NCBI GenBank assembly: GCA_023150935.1
Contig: JAKLJW010000005.1
Coordinates: 1-64,000 of the forward strand
Reading direction: 5' to 3'
DNA length: 64,000 bases
From: Candidatus Binatia bacterium
GTDB taxonomy: Bacteria > Desulfobacterota > Binatia > HRBIN30
Shown here: positions 33,941-42,330 of the stretch, in pieces
How positions within the stretch are numbered: the stretch's first letter is position 1
Layout of the letters: each line of letters opens with the position of its first letter
Translations under genes and position numbers: made by a program
Notes under the pieces: generated by a model
Seen by the model: only the letters and a program-made list of their open reading frames with translations
The model's database searches: none
Told to the model about the DNA's origin: nothing

Positions 33941-34626
33941 TGCGGTAAAGGGGGCGATTCCGTTCCCACCTTCGCGTCTGTTCCCCTGGCCGCTTCCCGC
34001 CGCAAGGCGAAGCCAGGGAGTGGATCGAAAATGAATACCTGCGGTCCCCGCGGAGCGGCGGGCGGGTTTCTTCGTTAACCCTGATGTGAGAACAAATCTG
34101 CCGTCCGCAGATGGCGCAGATGAACGCAGATGCCGGCAAACAGCCGCCGGCAGTGACGGGGCCCTCGAAGCTCAGGAGCCGATCCGAAGCTCATTGGCCA
34201 TGGGTTCGAAGACGAGTTCCGCGGGCGGCGATTCCGGCGCCTGATCTGTTTTACGATTTCCGAGTGTGCGCGCACGGCGCGAAGAAATCTTCAGGCCATG
34301 GAGCGGCAGTGCCTTCCCGTTCGTCCCGAGTAGCGCCTTCTTCTGGCGCGTATCGAGGGACAGGCTCGGCAGGGGCGCGCCCCTCGATACGGAGCCCGGG
34401 GGAAGGGCTCCTACTCGGGGCGAACGGGGTCGGTGCCACCATTGGGTTGCGGGTGTCAGCCCGCGCTAGGTTACTAGTTCGCGAGTTCGTCGCATGGTGC
34501 GAAAACTTTCGGAATGCGGATTTCGGATTGCGGACGAGGGATTCATGAGTTCCGCAATCCGCATTCCGCAATCCGCAATGGGTTGCGGGCGAAGCCCGCG
34601 CTGAGAACTCTGCGTCATCTGCGGAT
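33941..34626. repeat. Cluster of palindromic intergenic repeats
   Basis: About 690 gene-free bases carrying several inverted repeats. A CCCTGGC/GCCAGGG stem lies at 33984-34018. TCCGCAGATGGCGCAGA at about 34104-34120 is matched inversely by CTGCGTCATCTGCGGA near 34610-34625. A nested hairpin covers 34316-34428. Near 34508-34580 there are GCGGATTTCGGATTGCGG and its near-complement CCGCAATCCGCATTCCGC. The unit GGGTTGCGGG...AGCCCGCGCT occurs twice (about 34444 and 34578). These are REP/BIME-like. I found no gene in the region. Confidence 0.65.
34316..34428. repeat. Nested REP-like hairpin
   Basis: Outer arms CCCGTTCGTCCCGAGTAG (34316-34333) and CTACTCGGGGCGAACGGG (34411-34428) pair at 17 of 18 positions. 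Inside, CGTATCGAGGG (34349-34359) pairs perfectly with CCCTCGATACG (34381-34391). This is a two-level cruciform-like element. Confidence 0.7.
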
Positions 34627-35595
34627 TTATTCTGTCGTATCGAGGTTAACCACGTTGATCGGCGACCCGGCGAGGAACGCCTCGACGTTGCGGACGGTTG
34701 TCGCCATCAGCCGGCGGCGCGCCGCCAGGCTGGCCCAGGCGACATGCGGCGTGATTAGACAATTGCGGGCGCCGAGCAGCGGATTGTCCGCCCGGATCGG
34801 CTCCGTCGACGTGACGTCCACCGCCGCGCCCGCGAGCCGGCCGGCGTCGAGCGCCGCCGCAAGCGCGGCTTCGTCGATGAGCCCCCCGCGCGCCGTGTTG
34901 ATCAGGTACGCCGTCGGCTTCATGCGCGCGAGCAGGGTACCGTTCACGAAGCCCGCCGTCGCCGGCGTCAACGGACAGTGCAGGCTGACCACATCGGCCG
35001 CCGAGAAAAGCTCCGGCACATCGAGCCACGTCAGCGGGTACGGAGCGGCGTCCATGCCCCGCGGACGGGTGGCCAGCAACTGCATGTCGAAAGCCCGCGC
35101 GATCGTTCCCACCCGCCGGCCGATCCGACCGAATCCGACGATCCCGAATTTCAGCCCGGTCAGCTCGACGATCGGTTGCCGCCAGAAACAGAAATCCGCC
35201 GCGCGACTCCATTCGCCCTCGTGAACGGCAGCGTCGTGCAGGGCGACGTGGGCGCATAGCTCCAACAGCAGGGCAAAGACGTGCTGCGCGACGGAGTCCG
35301 TCCCGTACTCGGGGACGTTCGACACCGCAACGCCGCGCGCCCGCGCCGCTGCCACATCGACGACGTCGTAGCCGGTGGCCAGCACCGCCACGAAGCGCAA
35401 ACGCGGGAGCCGCTCCAATACGTCGGCCGCGAGACGCGTCTTGTTGGTCAGTACGATACTTGCGTCGCAGGCCCGCTCGACAACCAGTTCCGGAGGCGTA
35501 CGATCGTAGACGGTCAGGGACCCGAGTTGCGCGAGCGCGTCCCACGGATTGTCACCCGGGTTCAACGTCTGGCCGTCGAGAACGACGATCTCCAT
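34627..35595 (-). CDS. D-2-hydroxyacid dehydrogenase (glycerate dehydrogenase-like)
   Basis: This 322-residue NAD(P)-dependent enzyme has the nucleotide motif GIVGFGRIGRRVG around residue 150. Catalytic Arg lies in YLINTARGGLIDE, Glu in DVTSTEPI and His in LITPHVAWASLAARRR, the Arg-Glu-His triad of the family. The opening MEIVVLDGQTLNPGDNPWD is typical of glycerate/hydroxypyruvate reductases. It interconverts a 2-oxo acid such as hydroxypyruvate or glyoxylate with the D-2-hydroxy acid. I start at Met 35595 to match the family start. Confidence 0.88.
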   Translation of the reverse strand: MEIVVLDGQTLNPGDNPWDALAQLGSLTVYDRTPPELVVERACDASIVLTNKTRLAADVLERLPRLRFVAVLATGYDVVDVAAARARGVAVSNVPEYGTDSVAQHVFALLLELCAHVALHDAAVHEGEWSRAADFCFWRQPIVELTGLKFGIVGFGRIGRRVGTIARAFDMQLLATRPRGMDAAPYPLTWLDVPELFSAADVVSLHCPLTPATAGFVNGTLLARMKPTAYLINTARGGLIDEAALAAALDAGRLAGAAVDVTSTEPIRADNPLLGARNCLITPHVAWASLAARRRLMATTVRNVEAFLAGSPINVVNLDTTE

Positions 35596-35670
35596 GCCCG
35601 CAGAGTCGACGGAGTGCGCCGCGGAGTCAACCTTGGACTTTAGACTCGCGATGTGGTTCGGAAGACGCCG

Positions 35671-35820
35671 ATGATCCCAGCACGTGCCGTTCTCTTCGAC
35701 CTCGGCGGAACGCTCTACGACTACGGCGCCCTGGCGGGCGCCGAACGCGAGAGCCTGGTCGAACCGGCGAGATGGGCAGGCGTCGACGCCGGGCACTCGC
35801 GTGCGGTGGCCTTGCGTGCA
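35671..35820 (+). pseudogene. HAD hydrolase, N-terminal remnant
   Basis: MIPARAVLFDLGGTLYDYGA at 35671 onward is a textbook HAD motif I (DxGxT; here Asp then GGT). It runs on as GAERESLVEPARWAGVDAG, as in phosphatase-type HAD proteins, then leaves the family after about 45 residues. The BON lipoprotein gene with its own ribosome site starts at 35837. Motifs II-IV are absent, so the gene lost its body by deletion or by replacement with the lipoprotein gene. Confidence 0.6.
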
Positions 35821-35836
35821 AGGAGGAACGATCGCG

Positions 35837-36451
35837 ATGCGGAATCGGGTTTGGATGGGGGCCGCCTCGTTGGCCGTGGCGATGGCGTTCGTTGGCGGTG
35901 TGGCGGCGTGCGGTGGCTTTGTGCCGTACCGTAAGATGGCACAGGCTGCCGGCAGCCTGTTGAGTGCGCGGGCTCAGGCAGAGGACCAGATCATGCAACT
36001 CGATCTGCGCCGCGCGATCATGACGGACGACGCTCTGGCCGCCCTGGGGATCAGCCCCCACGTGTACATGGCGCGGGGATTTATTGTCGGGCGGGTGGAC
36101 AACCGGGCGCAGGCGGATGCACTGGTGGCCGCGGCGCAGGGCGTTACCGGTCTGCGCTCCGTGAACTACTACCTGCCCGTTGCGCCAGGGGGCGCTACGG
36201 TTCTGGCCGAGGACGTCGAAAAGGCGGCCGAAATCAAGGCTGCGATTGCCGGCGCCGGCGACCTCGTCGTGACGCGGTACGACGTCAGCGTCGTCGACGG
36301 GCACGCCGTGCTGCTTGGAGTGGTGGGGTCCGCGGAGGAGAGCGCCGGCGTCGAAACGGCGGCGCTCTCGGTCGACGGGATCGGCGGAGTAACCAACTTC
36401 CTGTTGCCGGTGGAAGGCCCTTACGCGGCCCTGCGACCGCGACTGCGCTGA
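35837..36451 (+). CDS. BON-domain lipoprotein
   Basis: This 204-residue protein has a lipobox at VAAC (Cys25) after a hydrophobic signal. Two BON-like domains follow: about 60-115 (VYMARGFIVGRVDNRAQADA, VTGLRSVNYYLP) and about 130-200 (VTRYDVSVVDGHAVLLGVVG, VDGIGGVTNFLLPVEG). These resemble OsmY/DolP-type modules that bind phospholipid at the outer membrane, so a role in envelope integrity is plausible. The start at 35837 has AAGGAGG ten bases ahead. Confidence 0.8.
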   Translation: MRNRVWMGAASLAVAMAFVGGVAACGGFVPYRKMAQAAGSLLSARAQAEDQIMQLDLRRAIMTDDALAALGISPHVYMARGFIVGRVDNRAQADALVAAAQGVTGLRSVNYYLPVAPGGATVLAEDVEKAAEIKAAIAGAGDLVVTRYDVSVVDGHAVLLGVVGSAEESAGVETAALSVDGIGGVTNFLLPVEGPYAALRPRLR

Positions 36452-36513
36452 GTGAATCGTCAATTCCCGCCTGCCGTCGACGATCGGAAGCGGGGAGCCC
36501 AGCCGGCGTCCCC

Positions 36514-38784
36514 TCAAGGGCGCGGGCTGCTCGTAGGATCGACGTAGATCGGCGACGACCAGGCGCGCTCTTCGATGGTCGCCAGGCAATCGTCGTCTTT
36601 CGGAGTGCGGTAGTCGCCCCAGCACGGATTGACCTGAATGCAGCGTCCGTTCTCGTCGAACTTGCAGCGCAGGTTGGCGCCGTTCACCGCCGGGCTCGGC
36701 TCCTCGATGGCCCGGGCGTAGTAGACCGCCGGGCGTGCGCCAGCGACGAAGTCGGGGTCCTCGAACTGAACGACGCAACCAGCCTCGCTCGGTTCGCAGG
36801 CGAAGGTGCGCCACGGGTCCTCGATCAGTCCGGCAATCGCCTCGTTCGGTGCGACCTGCGGGCGAACCCGGACCACCTCGATACGCGTGATCCGCTTACG
36901 TTGGTCGGACGGGTTGTAGCACTCGCCCTTGCAGAGGCTGGCAAGGCGCTCCGGCGTCAGCGCCTGAGCGGCGTAGTCCGGGCAGCCGGCGTTCTGTCTC
37001 AACGCTCCGACGGCACGAACCTCGAAGCGCGGCGTGCGGCCGAGCCGCACCTGACTGCCCATCGGGACGTTGGCGATGCCCCCGCCGGGGCTGTCGGCGT
37101 TCAAGAGATCGAACCAGAGCAGAATCCGATCGCCGCTGGTTCCGTAAACTTCCTTGCGCTTGACGGCGTTCCAGACCTCGTCGCGACTGCGCCCGCTGGC
37201 GTGGACGGCGACGAGGCCACCGGTCATGAAAAACGACGCCTGTCGTTCCGCTTCGAGCGCCGCGAAGCCGCGCCGGCCGACTTCCTGTATGTCGACGACG
37301 ACGGCCCTGGGCTCGGGTGCCGGACGTTCTCCCAGGAGACGCCGGCGCCACTCCGCGCTGACCGCACCGCCGTTCTCGGTGTTACCGAGGCGGCCGTACT
37401 CTTTGTAGCCCGTGCCGGGGCGGGCCTGATGGTTGTCGCTGGAGGCGATAAAGCCGAAACGGAACCGCCGCGGGTTGCCGGGGTCGTCGAAGTTGGAAAT
37501 GGCGAGTGCGTACTGGACCGACCCTCCGGGTCGATAATTGAACGACGGGATGAAGCAGTCCTTACACTGACCCGAGTCCAGCCACTCCTCGGCGGTGTTG
37601 CCGGGGACGGCCCAGGGGCCGAGGATGCCCGCTTCCGCGTATCGTTGTCGGGCCTCGGCGGCGCGCCGCTCGCATTCGTCCTTGCCGAGACCGGCGGCGG
37701 CGCAGCGCGCGGCAACGATTTCGCCGGCGCGCCAGCAGCTCGGCAGGTAGTCTTCCGTCGGCGCGGCGCAACGTGGTGTACCGTTGACGTCGAACTCGAC
37801 TTCCTTCCAACTGCGGTATTCTTCGGAGTTGCCGTGGCCCGACATGACCTCGACAATGAACTGCCGGGCGGGGTCCTGCATCTTCCCGGCCAGTTGCTTG
37901 TCCCAGGTCGTGCCCGGCGGGGAGTAGAAACCCCACGTGTTGCCGTGCGGGATAACGACGCTATCGAAACCCCACTGGTCGAGCTTTTCGAACAGATCGG
38001 CCGGCGTCGCCGCGGAGTCGTAGCAGTCGGGCGGCAGGTCGCGGCTGGCGACGCCTCTGGGGCAGTCGGGCACGCTCCGAACCTCGTTCATGAACTCGAT
38101 GAAGTTGTAGTACCGCTGCCGGTTGGGGAAATCGAGCAACGGCAGCAGGAGCGGCACGCGGCCTACCGATCCGCGCAGTCCGTCGCTGGCAATCCCGGCG
38201 GCGGCAATCGGCCGCGTGGGCACCTCGTCGTCGGCGAGTCCTTTGAAGATGACGTTCTTGTGCCCGTAGTGGTCCTGCGGCGTGGCGCCCACCTGACTCC
38301 ACTCCCAGCCGAGAAAGACGGCGACGTCCGGGTTACTGGGATCGCCGGAAACGGCTTCGCACTGGCGGATCGCCTCCTTGGTTTCCGCCCAGCGCCGCGG
38401 CGTACTGGCCTCGGCGTGGTCGTTGATCGACCAGAAGTCGAGGGCAGCGCAGAAGCGCGCGAAGTCGCAGGCGTCGGACACGGGGTGAGCGCCTTCGCCC
38501 TGCAGCATGGGCAGGCTCCAGAGAAATGCATCGGTCGAGTAGGTGCTATGGACGTGGAAATCACCGAAGAGGATCTGCTTCGGTTGCGAGGTGGTGACGG
38601 CGCGGGCGGCCACGGCGTCGGTCCTGGCGCGCGCCTGCACCAGCGCCGCGGGGATGCGGCTGTCGGTGGGTGTTCCCGCGCCTTCGTGTTCGCCGTAAAG
38701 CTGGAAGTATGCGCCGAGGACATAGCCCCCGACTGCAAGCGCGATCGCGAGAACAACAGCGGCGCCGGCCTTGAGCATTCGCAT
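36514..38784 (-). CDS. DUF3604 protein, PHP-like metallo-hydrolase
   Basis: A 756-residue protein anchored by an N-terminal signal/membrane segment (about 5-27). The DUF3604 domain begins with ILFGDFHVHSTYSTDAFLWS, the His-x-His of PHP-type metal sites. LDFWSINDHAE, FLGWEWSQVG, VVIPHGNTWGFYSPP and FGFIASSDNHQARPG supply further likely metal ligands. Many Cys in the middle and C-terminal parts suggest disulfides in the periplasm. The substrate is unknown; the PHP relationship suggests a phosphoesterase or amidohydrolase-like activity. The start at 38784 follows a G-rich ribosome site; a longer frame upstream adds non-signal sequence. Confidence 0.82.
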   Translation of the reverse strand: MRMLKAGAAVVLAIALAVGGYVLGAYFQLYGEHEGAGTPTDSRIPAALVQARARTDAVAARAVTTSQPKQILFGDFHVHSTYSTDAFLWSLPMLQGEGAHPVSDACDFARFCAALDFWSINDHAEASTPRRWAETKEAIRQCEAVSGDPSNPDVAVFLGWEWSQVGATPQDHYGHKNVIFKGLADDEVPTRPIAAAGIASDGLRGSVGRVPLLLPLLDFPNRQRYYNFIEFMNEVRSVPDCPRGVASRDLPPDCYDSAATPADLFEKLDQWGFDSVVIPHGNTWGFYSPPGTTWDKQLAGKMQDPARQFIVEVMSGHGNSEEYRSWKEVEFDVNGTPRCAAPTEDYLPSCWRAGEIVAARCAAAGLGKDECERRAAEARQRYAEAGILGPWAVPGNTAEEWLDSGQCKDCFIPSFNYRPGGSVQYALAISNFDDPGNPRRFRFGFIASSDNHQARPGTGYKEYGRLGNTENGGAVSAEWRRRLLGERPAPEPRAVVVDIQEVGRRGFAALEAERQASFFMTGGLVAVHASGRSRDEVWNAVKRKEVYGTSGDRILLWFDLLNADSPGGGIANVPMGSQVRLGRTPRFEVRAVGALRQNAGCPDYAAQALTPERLASLCKGECYNPSDQRKRITRIEVVRVRPQVAPNEAIAGLIEDPWRTFACEPSEAGCVVQFEDPDFVAGARPAVYYARAIEEPSPAVNGANLRCKFDENGRCIQVNPCWGDYRTPKDDDCLATIEERAWSSPIYVDPTSSPRP

Positions 38785-38973
38785 CCGTTCACCCCCGGGG
38801 ATTGACGACGGGTCCAAGGCCATAGCACGGTGTGGGTCGGAGGCCAACGACGACAGGATGGGCGGCGGCTCGTTGCCCTCGGTCGTCGTCGCCGCTCGGT
38901 GCTCACCCGGGAGCGCTCGTTCCGAGTGTCCCTCGGGCACTGCCGACCACACAGGATGGATTAGGGAGGCCGC

Positions 38974-39948
38974 ATGCGTGCCATTGTCGTGAATGAATGG
39001 ACCGACCCTGCCGACTTGCGGGTTACGGAGGTGGCCCCACCGGAGGTACCGGCGGGTTCGCTCGGGGTGGAGGTGCGGGCCGCGGGCTGCAACTTCTTCG
39101 ACATACTTCTGGTCAAGGGGCAGTATCAGCTCAAGCCGCCGTTCCCGTTCGTTCCCGGCGGCGAACTGGCGGGGGTAGTGACGGAGGTTGGCGAGGGGGT
39201 CAAGGGCTTCGCGGTGGGGGATCGCGTGTTGGCCGCCGTGCCGTTCGGCGCTTACGCGGAACGGGCCGCGGTGTCGGCGCGGGCCGCGTTCGTCATACCT
39301 GCATGCATGTCGTTCGAAGAGGCTGCCGCCTTTCCGGTGGTATACCCGACGTCTTACGCGGCCCTCGTCTACCGGGCGCAGCTACGTCCGGGCGAATGGC
39401 TGCTCGTGCACGCGGCGGCTGGCGGCGTGGGATTGGCGGCGGTGCAGATCGGCAAGGCACTGGGTGCGCGCGTGATCGCCACGGCCGGCGGTCCGGACAA
39501 ACTCGAGGTGGCGCGCCGGGCCGGCGCCGACGCGCTGATCGACTATCGCGGCGAGGACTGGGTAGCGCGAGTTAAGGAGATAACCGGCGGGCATGGAGCC
39601 GATGTGGTCTACGACTCGGTCGGCGGCGACACCTTCGACCTGTCGCTCAAGTGCATTGCCTGGAGCGGACGCCTGCTGGTCATTGGTTTTGCGGGCGGGC
39701 GCATACCGGAGGTGAAAGCGAATCGCATCCTGCTCAAGAACATTGCCGTTATCGGTCTGCACTGGGGTGCCTATGCGATCCATGAGCCGCAGCGAATTCC
39801 GGAGACGTTCGCGGCGTTGTTCCGCCTGTACGACGAGGGCAAGCTGACGCCAGTCATATACAAGGTGTTCCCGCTGCAGGATTTGCCGGCGGCGCTGGCC
39901 GCGCTGGGCGGCCGACAAACGCACGGAAAAGTGGTGATACACCCGTGA
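38974..39948 (+). CDS. Zinc-independent quinone oxidoreductase, MDR family
   Basis: This 324-residue NADPH:quinone oxidoreductase-like protein has GCNFFDILLVKGQYQLKPPF, the conserved PFVPGGELAGVV and the dinucleotide motif AAAGGVGLAAVQIGKALGA. VVYDSVGGDTFDLSLKCIAW and GKVVIHP close the family pattern. The Cys ligands for structural zinc in true alcohol dehydrogenases are absent. It probably reduces quinones or enone/acyl-CoA-type compounds. GGGAGG precedes ATG 38974. Its stop overlaps the start of the MBL gene. Confidence 0.87.
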   Translation: MRAIVVNEWTDPADLRVTEVAPPEVPAGSLGVEVRAAGCNFFDILLVKGQYQLKPPFPFVPGGELAGVVTEVGEGVKGFAVGDRVLAAVPFGAYAERAAVSARAAFVIPACMSFEEAAAFPVVYPTSYAALVYRAQLRPGEWLLVHAAAGGVGLAAVQIGKALGARVIATAGGPDKLEVARRAGADALIDYRGEDWVARVKEITGGHGADVVYDSVGGDTFDLSLKCIAWSGRLLVIGFAGGRIPEVKANRILLKNIAVIGLHWGAYAIHEPQRIPETFAALFRLYDEGKLTPVIYKVFPLQDLPAALAALGGRQTHGKVVIHP

Positions 39949-40841
39949 TGGACCTGGGCCATACAACCGTCATCATCGGCGAGCGCGGCGGGCGCTACCC
40001 GTTCGGCAACTCCGTGCTGGTGAGCGGCACCGAGCGGCGGGTGCTCATCGATCCGTCGCTATCGATCGTCGCGCGGCGCGGCGAGCTGCCGCCGATCGAT
40101 TTTGTCCTGAACAGCCACTGCCACGAAGATCATCTTGCCGGGAACCATCTATTCCCGGAGGTGCCCTGGTACGTACACGAGCGCGATCGCCCCGGATTCG
40201 TATCCATCGAGGGCATGATGGAGATCTACGGGTTCGAGGACGCCATGCGTGCGGCGTTCGAGCACACCGTCGTGCAGGAATTCCACTACGTGGCCCGGCC
40301 GGACGCCTCGGGCTTCGATCGCGATGCGGTCTTCGATCTGGGTGGCGGGGTGCGAGTCCGGGCTCTGCACACGCCAGGGCATACGCGCGGCCACTGCTGC
40401 TTCTTCGTCGAACCCGACGAGGTGCTCTATCTCGGAGACATCGACCTTTCGAGTTTCGGCCCGTACTACGGCGATGCCTGGTCGTCGCTGGAGGACTTCG
40501 AGCGGAGTATTGCGTTGATCCGGGACGTGGATGCGCGGTGGTATGCGACCTTTCATCACGTGGGTGTGGTGGATGGCCGGGCTGCCTTCCTGACACGGCT
40601 GGACAAGTTTGCCGCCGTGATTCGTTCACGGGAGGAGAGGCTACTCGCCTTCCTGAGGGTGCCGAGATCGCTGGAGGACATTGTGGCGCACCGTTTCGTA
40701 TACCGGCCACAAGACGCCGTTCCATGGGCGGACGCCTGCGAGCGGCGCAGCATGGGACAGCATCTCGAGCGACTGGTACGCGAGGGGCGGGTTCGCGAGA
40801 TCGAAGCCGGCCGTTTCTTGGCGGCGGTCGGGTGCGAGTAA
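39948..40841 (+). CDS. MBL-fold metallohydrolase
   Basis: This 297-residue metallo-beta-lactamase-fold protein has the metal motif HxHxDH as HCHEDH (His57, His59, Asp61, His62), a third-site His in HTPGHTRGH and an Asp in LYLGDIDLSSFG. The C-terminal helical part (RRSMGQHLERLVREGRVREI) resembles the winged-helix tail of LACTB2-like members. Coupling to the oxidoreductase is tight: TGATG gives a 1-base overlap (or a 4-base GTGA overlap if GTG 39945 is used). The substrate is unknown; thioester hydrolysis is a common activity in this family. Confidence 0.87.
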   Translation: MDLGHTTVIIGERGGRYPFGNSVLVSGTERRVLIDPSLSIVARRGELPPIDFVLNSHCHEDHLAGNHLFPEVPWYVHERDRPGFVSIEGMMEIYGFEDAMRAAFEHTVVQEFHYVARPDASGFDRDAVFDLGGGVRVRALHTPGHTRGHCCFFVEPDEVLYLGDIDLSSFGPYYGDAWSSLEDFERSIALIRDVDARWYATFHHVGVVDGRAAFLTRLDKFAAVIRSREERLLAFLRVPRSLEDIVAHRFVYRPQDAVPWADACERRSMGQHLERLVREGRVREIEAGRFLAAVGCE

Positions 40842-41163
40842 CGAGCTGGAGCCACGCGTGAGGAGATGGCACGGCGCCGAGTGTGCCGCGACAGAGGTGG
40901 GTCGGTACCGAAGGCAATAGCGATACGGACCCCGGCGCGTTCGGCCGCTTAGGGCGCCGAAGGCCCCCGGGGACGGGCGAACGGCGACGTGGTGACCTTC
41001 TGTGCCCTGGACGGGGCAACCGGCGCAAAGGCCGGGTGCCGGCCTGGGAGGGCGGGTGCGGGCGGTACTGGACATAACCGCGCGCTAAGGGTGTAATCGA
41101 CCGTTGTTTCCGGAGCCGCCACATGCAACCGACGTTCCGACCGGGTGAAGGGCAGGGGGCCGC
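40842..41163. other. Intergenic region ahead of the RND pump
   Basis: About 320 bases without a gene. It contains the candidate promoter at 41069-41097; otherwise GC-rich sequence with no further support. Confidence 0.4.
41069..41097 (+). promoter_or_regulatory. Candidate sigma70-type promoter of the RND operon
   Basis: TGGACA, a 17-base spacer, then TGTAAT. Each hexamer differs from consensus at one position and the spacing is ideal. It is oriented toward the membrane fusion protein gene at 41164. Confidence 0.5.
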
Positions 41164-42330
41164 GTGCTGACAAGCGAAAGGTTCTTTAACGCGCGCGCCG
41201 CGGCGCGCACCGGAGTGGCGCTAATGGTGGTGACCGCCCTGTCGGCGGCATCTGCCTGCCGGCGCACCGATGTGGTGGCTGCCGGTCCGGCCACCCCGCT
41301 CGCGCCCGCCGCGGCAAGCGAGCCGGTGGTGGACGTGACGGCCGCGGTGGTGCGCCGCGGACAGATTCTGCAGCCGGTCTTGGCGCCGGGGAGTCTGGTG
41401 GCGTCGCGAGAAAGTCAGATCGGCACCGAGGTGACCGGGCGAGTTCAGAAGGTTCATGTCGCGGAGGGCGATCGGGTCGCGGTTGGCGCGCCGTTGTTCG
41501 AGATCGATCCGGTCCCGTACGAAATGGCGTTGCGGCAGGCGGAGGCGGTCATGGACGTGGCCAGGGCCGAGCGCGCGCAACTGGAGAGCGACCTCGCGCG
41601 TTCGCGAACGTTGCGCAAGCAGGAGGTCGTGTCGCAGCAGGACTTCGATCGGCTGACGACACAGCTAGCGGTGGCTCAGGCGCGAGAACGTCAGGCGGCC
41701 GAGACGTTGGCGTTGGCGCGCTACAACGTTTCGCGCACCGTCGTGCGTGCGCCTTATGATGGGTCGGTTGCTCGACGTCTGGTGGACGAAGGCACGACAG
41801 CGCTGGTGCAGCCGCAAACGATCGTGGTCGTGCTGCAGGAGACGGCGGAGCTGGAGGCCAATGCCTCGATTCCGGAAAGCCAGTTGGCCGTGGTGGAGGC
41901 AGGCGACAAGGCGCTCCTGCGGGTCGAGGGGATTCCCGACCCTATAGAGACCGCGGTTTCGGCGGTAAGCGACAGCATCGACCCGGCGACGCGGACCTAC
42001 CTGGTGAAGATGCGCGTACCGAACGCCGACCGGCGGCTGAAAGCGGGGGTGTTCGCGCTGGTGGAGATCATCCCGCGCTCGAAGTTCGACGTGCTCGTCG
42101 TACCCGCGGATGCGGTTCGAACGGAGGAAGGCCGGACGCGGGTCATTGTCGTGCGCGACGGGCGCGCGGTGGCGGTACCGGTGGAAATCGGCCTGACCTC
42201 CGAGCAAGCGGCCGAGGTGTTGCGGGGAGTGGACGTCGGCGATCAGGTGCTGGTCGGCGAAGCGGCGCGCTCGATTGCGCCGGGGATGCGCGTCCGAGTG
42301 GCCGCGGCACCGCAAGAGGCGAAGTCGTGA
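41164..42330 (+). CDS. RND efflux periplasmic adaptor (membrane fusion) lipoprotein
   Basis: This 388-residue HlyD/AcrA-type adaptor has an N-terminal signal ending in lipobox SAC (Cys32). The barrel-sandwich domain has ESQIGTEVTGRVQKVHVAEG and VGAPLFEIDPVPYE. A short helical hairpin (AQLESDLARSRTLRKQEVVS) follows, then VVRAPYDGSVARRLVDEG and the beta-barrel parts SIDPATRTYLVKMRVPN and LLKAG-type sequence. It links the inner-membrane pump to an outer-membrane channel. The start is the GTG at 41164 behind a G-run. The next gene begins within a 4-base GTGA overlap. Confidence 0.88.
   Translation: MLTSERFFNARAAARTGVALMVVTALSAASACRRTDVVAAGPATPLAPAAASEPVVDVTAAVVRRGQILQPVLAPGSLVASRESQIGTEVTGRVQKVHVAEGDRVAVGAPLFEIDPVPYEMALRQAEAVMDVARAERAQLESDLARSRTLRKQEVVSQQDFDRLTTQLAVAQARERQAAETLALARYNVSRTVVRAPYDGSVARRLVDEGTTALVQPQTIVVVLQETAELEANASIPESQLAVVEAGDKALLRVEGIPDPIETAVSAVSDSIDPATRTYLVKMRVPNADRRLKAGVFALVEIIPRSKFDVLVVPADAVRTEEGRTRVIVVRDGRAVAVPVEIGLTSEQAAEVLRGVDVGDQVLVGEAARSIAPGMRVRVAAAPQEAKS

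Noticed and set aside
34111-34548. 145-codon plus-strand frame
   Set aside because: It lies in the palindromic repeat cluster and is composed of repeat sequence.
36901-38805. 634-codon plus-strand frame opposite the DUF3604 gene
   Set aside because: The minus strand carries the metal motifs and a signal peptide; the plus frame shows neither.
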